DNA of 14,484 nucleotides from Alphaproteobacteria bacterium. GTDB lineage: Bacteria; Pseudomonadota; Alphaproteobacteria; Sphingomonadales; Sphingomonadaceae. The position numbers and the translations under genes are program-made. This document shows, piece after piece, positions 11,681-14,484 of the stretch (position 1 is the stretch's first letter; each line of letters opens with the position of its first letter). Location of the stretch: positions 1-14,484 of the forward strand of contig VBAE01000099.1 in the NCBI GenBank assembly GCA_005882415.1. The letters run 5' to 3'. A model generated the notes under the pieces. The model made no database searches. It saw nothing but the letters and a program-made list of their open reading frames with translations, and had not been told where the DNA came from.

Positions 11681-14484
11681 TGCACCCTCCACCCAATCGT
11701 GAAGAGCGGCTGCACGGCAATATTTTGCTCCAGCTTCCCTTCGATCTGAGCAATAAGTTCCGTGCGCTGTTCGTCAATTTTATCCTGCGCATCGAACAGC
11801 GAGCGACGCTTCGTGGAGCGTTCGGCCTCCAACGCCTTGACCGCCTTTTGGCCTGCCAGCTTCTCTTCAAGGGTGAGCGCGACGGTGGCGGCCCGCCGGG
11901 CCTCTTTGATCTGGCGATCCAACTCCTTCAATTCCCGCTCGAGGCCAACCTTCAAATCGTCGGCCCAGCCGTCGAGCTTATCGGCCTCGGCTTCGAAAAA
12001 CCGGGCGTTGCGCTCGGAAATGCCGTGACGAATGTTCGCCTGCTGAGCCAAGAGAGCATCGGCCAGTATCGTCGCAACGTCTTCTGGCGGGCTGGCCTCC
12101 CCCGACACGGAGCCGCCAATGGTCATCAGGCGTGATGCCGCTTCGTTTCCGAGCTGCACGCCATCGTCTGTCACGCCGGACAGCAAAAGATGATCCTCGC
12201 TCTGACCGAGAGCATCAATGGAGAGAAGAGACGCCGACAACCAGCCGGCTTTACCGACCAGCGGCTCGATCTGCGAAACGCGGCCCTCACGGCTGGTATA
12301 GTTGAAGGTGATCTCGGCAGCCGGCAGTGGCCGCGCGAGCGCCCTTGAGAGGATAGCTTCGCCGAGCGGGTGGTTGACGCGGAAAAAATGAGCCTCGCCG
12401 GAGCGACGGGGAAGTTCGTAAAGGCCGGTCGGAATGGTCGTGCCCGCGACCCAATCAGGCAGTGCGTTGAGCCAGAACGATGATGAATCGACAAATTCCG
12501 CCGACCCGTCCAGTTCGTGCTTGGCCAGCCGCATTAACTGTTGCTCGAACTGGCTGAGGTGCAGATTGGTATCGGCATTCCGGACCTTGAGCTTCTCCCG
12601 AACCTCATCATCAAAGTTCTCCAGCAATTTCTGCCGCGCATGAGTCATCGCCTCGTTGATCTCGAGGGTTAGCTCCCGCTGGAGTTGATCGAAGGCCGCT
12701 TTGATCTCCCCGGTCTGACGGCATTGCTGGTAAATACCGCCGATCCGCTTCTCGAAATCGACGCCCGATTCGATGACGCCGAGAACCTCGTCGCTGGCGC
12801 CGAACACGCCTTCGAATAGCTGAAATTTCTCCGACAGGAGCTGATACACGCGCTGATCCGCCTCATTCTTCCGGTTGAGGAAGTTGACCACCACCACATC
12901 GTGCTTCTGGCCGTAGCGATGGCAGCGGCCAATGCGCTGTTCGATCCGTTGCGGATTCCACGGCAGGTCATAATTGACCACCATCGCGCAGAATTGCAGG
13001 TTGATACCCTCCGCTCCCGCTTCGGTGGCGATCATAATTTTGCCCCGTTCGCGAAAATAATCGACCAGCGCGGAGCGCATGTCAGCAGTCTTGGACCCCG
13101 TGACACGATCCGATCCGACGTGACGCGCCAGCCATTCCTGATAGATGGCTTTCGACTGCTCGTCGGTGTTGGTGCCGTTGAACAGGACGATGTGGTCAGC
13201 ATAGGGGCTGTCTGCCAGCACGCGTAGCAGATAGGATTGGGTGCGGCGGGACTCTGTGAAGATTATGGCCTTTTCGTCCGCGCCAAACTCCCGCGCCTTG
13301 GCGAACCCCACCTCAAGCGCCTTCAGAAGCGCGCGACCCTTAGCATCTTGGTCGATCGACGTCGCCAGCGCGGCAAAGTCACGAAGCTCGGCAATCTCAA
13401 GCTCCAGCGCCCGCTGATCCGATTCCGTCAGCGGCTCGACTTCATCATCCGTCCATTCTTCTGCTGTCTCATCCAGTGCCTCGTAATCCTCGTCCAAAGC
13501 CTCAATGAGGGACGTGGGCCTGGTCTGGTCGAGCCGTTTTTGAAGGCGATTAGAGATGGACGACAGCGCCCCAGCTATGGCGAAGGTCGATGACGCTAGC
13601 AGCTTTCGCAGCACGAGCGTCATTAGCGACCGCTGGCTTGCCGGGAGGGCTTGGAGGTTGTCGCGCTGCAAATAGGCCGTGACGAGATTGTACAGCCGGT
13701 CTTCGGCCTCGTCGGGGCTGAACTCCTCCAGGATCGCGTGGCGTTTCGTATAGGGAACGTACGCCGTCACCTGACGCCGCAGGGTACGGTGGCAGATCGG
13801 TTTCAGCCGGTCTTTCAAAATTTGAAAGGTACGCTCGTGTGCTCCACCGCCGAACTGCTCTCGAAAGCTCTTTAGGTCGCCGAACGTGTGCTCGTCGATG
13901 AAGCTGACCAAGCCGAACAGCTCTAACAACGAGTTTTGCAGCGGGGTCGCCGTCAGAAGCAGCTTGTTCCGTTCGGAGAGAGCGCCTTTCAGCGTATTGG
14001 CGATCACATTAGAGGGCTTGTAGACATTGCGCAGCCGGTGCGCTTCGTCGATCACGACCAGATCCCACGGCGTAGCCTGAACGTCCGCCGCCTTGTTTCT
14101 AGCAAATTGGTAGGAGCAGATGACGATGCTGTCGGCGCGATCGAAAGGGCGGACATTCCCCGCCTTGACCTCAGCGTTATAAGGTTTGGATTCGATAATC
14201 GTGCACGGGATGAAGAATTTCTCGTTCATCTCCTGGTGCCACTGTTTGCGAAGGTTGGATGGCGCGATGATTAGAATACGCCGTTTGCCCTCAGCCCATC
14301 GTTGAGAGATGACGAGGCCAGCTTCGATGGTTTTTCCTAGTCCAACCTCATCAGCCAGTAGGGCCCCTTTAGAGAGCGGCGATGCGAATGCGAACAGTGC
14401 CGCATCCACCTGATGGGGATTCATATCGACCTGAGCACCAGCAACGGCGACAGCCAATTTTTCGCTGCTGTCGGAAGCCCGCCG
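11677..14484 (-). CDS. SNF2-family helicase/translocase (DISARM DrmD-like), 5' end beyond the window
   Basis: A large SF2 ATPase of the SNF2/RapA type, 935 residues visible. Counting from the window edge, NPHQVDAAL lies at 22-30, the Walker A DEVGLGKT at 45-52, motif II DEAH at 146-149 and motif III TATPL at 178-182. The helicase C domain has EGINLQ and, near 12908-12945, QRIGRCHRYGQ (motif VI), typical of SNF2 enzymes. The C-terminal part (about 11740-12010) is a charged coiled coil. The frame is open to the window end, so the true start is outside. A TTG at 14457 could be read as a start but is not preferred, because the conserved family sequence begins right there. This subfamily resembles, from memory, the DrmD helicase of class 1 DISARM. 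It is the first visible gene of the operon, and its stop overlaps the small-protein start. Confidence 0.9.
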   Translation of the reverse strand, partial: RRASDSSEKLAVAVAGAQVDMNPHQVDAALFAFASPLSKGALLADEVGLGKTIEAGLVISQRWAEGKRRILIIAPSNLRKQWHQEMNEKFFIPCTIIESKPYNAEVKAGNVRPFDRADSIVICSYQFARNKAADVQATPWDLVVIDEAHRLRNVYKPSNVIANTLKGALSERNKLLLTATPLQNSLLELFGLVSFIDEHTFGDLKSFREQFGGGAHERTFQILKDRLKPICHRTLRRQVTAYVPYTKRHAILEEFSPDEAEDRLYNLVTAYLQRDNLQALPASQRSLMTLVLRKLLASSTFAIAGALSSISNRLQKRLDQTRPTSLIEALDEDYEALDETAEEWTDDEVEPLTESDQRALELEIAELRDFAALATSIDQDAKGRALLKALEVGFAKAREFGADEKAIIFTESRRTQSYLLRVLADSPYADHIVLFNGTNTDEQSKAIYQEWLARHVGSDRVTGSKTADMRSALVDYFRERGKIMIATEAGAEGINLQFCAMVVNYDLPWNPQRIEQRIGRCHRYGQKHDVVVVNFLNRKNEADQRVYQLLSEKFQLFEGVFGASDEVLGVIESGVDFEKRIGGIYQQCRQTGEIKAAFDQLQRELTLEINEAMTHARQKLLENFDDEVREKLKVRNADTNLHLSQFEQQLMRLAKHELDGSAEFVDSSSFWLNALPDWVAGTTIPTGLYELPRRSGEAHFFRVNHPLGEAILSRALARPLPAAEITFNYTSREGRVSQIEPLVGKAGWLSASLLSIDALGQSEDHLLLSGVTDDGVQLGNEAASRLMTIGGSVSGEASPPEDVATILADALLAQQANIRHGISERNARFFEAEADKLDGWADDLKVGLERELKELDRQIKEARRAATVALTLEEKLAGQKAVKALEAERSTKRRSLFDAQDKIDEQRTELIAQIEGKLEQNIAVQPLFTIGWRVQ
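11685..11690 (-). promoter_or_regulatory. Ribosome binding site that fixes the small-protein start
   Basis: GGAGGG on the minus strand lies four bases before the ATG at 11680, inside the last codons of the SNF2 gene. It supports the ATG rather than the GTG at 11692, which overlaps the Shine-Dalgarno sequence itself. Confidence 0.65.

Noticed and set aside
11410..12135. A 241-codon + strand open frame across the ATPase, small-protein and SNF2 genes
   Set aside because: It spans three overlapping minus-strand genes with conserved motifs and has shadow-like composition.
3121..14484. Naming the operon DISARM
   Set aside because: The SNF2 helicase and methyltransferase fit, but no DrmA/DrmB (DUF1998) or DrmC (PLD) gene is present in the window.

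Overview
The window looks like part of a chromosomal genomic island or integrative element from an alphaproteobacterium, most likely in the Sphingomonadales. This rests on high-GC coding sequence, a small DUF5818-like protein recognised from memory as a sphingomonad family, and an adjacent XRE regulator of a type common in that group. No rRNA, tRNA, CRISPR array or insertion sequence is visible.

Left module (1-2481, + strand). The window opens inside a tyrosine integrase gene whose visible part keeps the catalytic R, H, R, H and Y. A 242-bp intergenic region follows. It holds a perfect sigma70-type promoter (TTGACA-17 bp-TATAAT), a tandem 8-bp repeat, three CAAATCC repeats around the promoter and a 7+1+7 palindrome. 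The promoter faces a two-gene operon: an AlpA/excisionase-like helix-turn-helix protein and, 5 bp later, a 477-residue protein. That protein carries, in order, the signature motifs of a family A (PolI/T7-like) polymerase palm. It may be the element's own replication enzyme.

Middle module (2482-3114). A DUF5818-like gene (- strand) is divergent from an XRE-family regulator (+ strand). The XRE gene has a run of eight G that shifts it out of frame near the end of its helix-turn-helix domain. It could be phase-variable, a pseudogene or a sequencing artefact.

Right module (3121-14484, - strand). This is one tightly packed operon read right to left: SNF2-family helicase (5' end beyond the window), a 61-residue protein of unknown function, an SMC/Rad50-like ATPase with a CPLC zinc-hook motif, an AIPR-family protein with an Mrr-like nuclease motif, a beta-class adenine DNA methyltransferase (type III Mod-like), and a type III Res-like helicase-nuclease. 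Four of the five junctions are 4-base start/stop overlaps and the fifth is a 4-bp gap, so the genes look co-translated and probably form one anti-phage system. It combines type III restriction-modification, a DISARM-type SNF2 helicase and an AIPR protein. I do not recognise this combination as a named system. The methyltransferase would mark self DNA, the two helicases and the SMC-like ATPase would scan or remodel DNA, and the Res and AIPR proteins would supply nuclease activity. That division of labour is inference.
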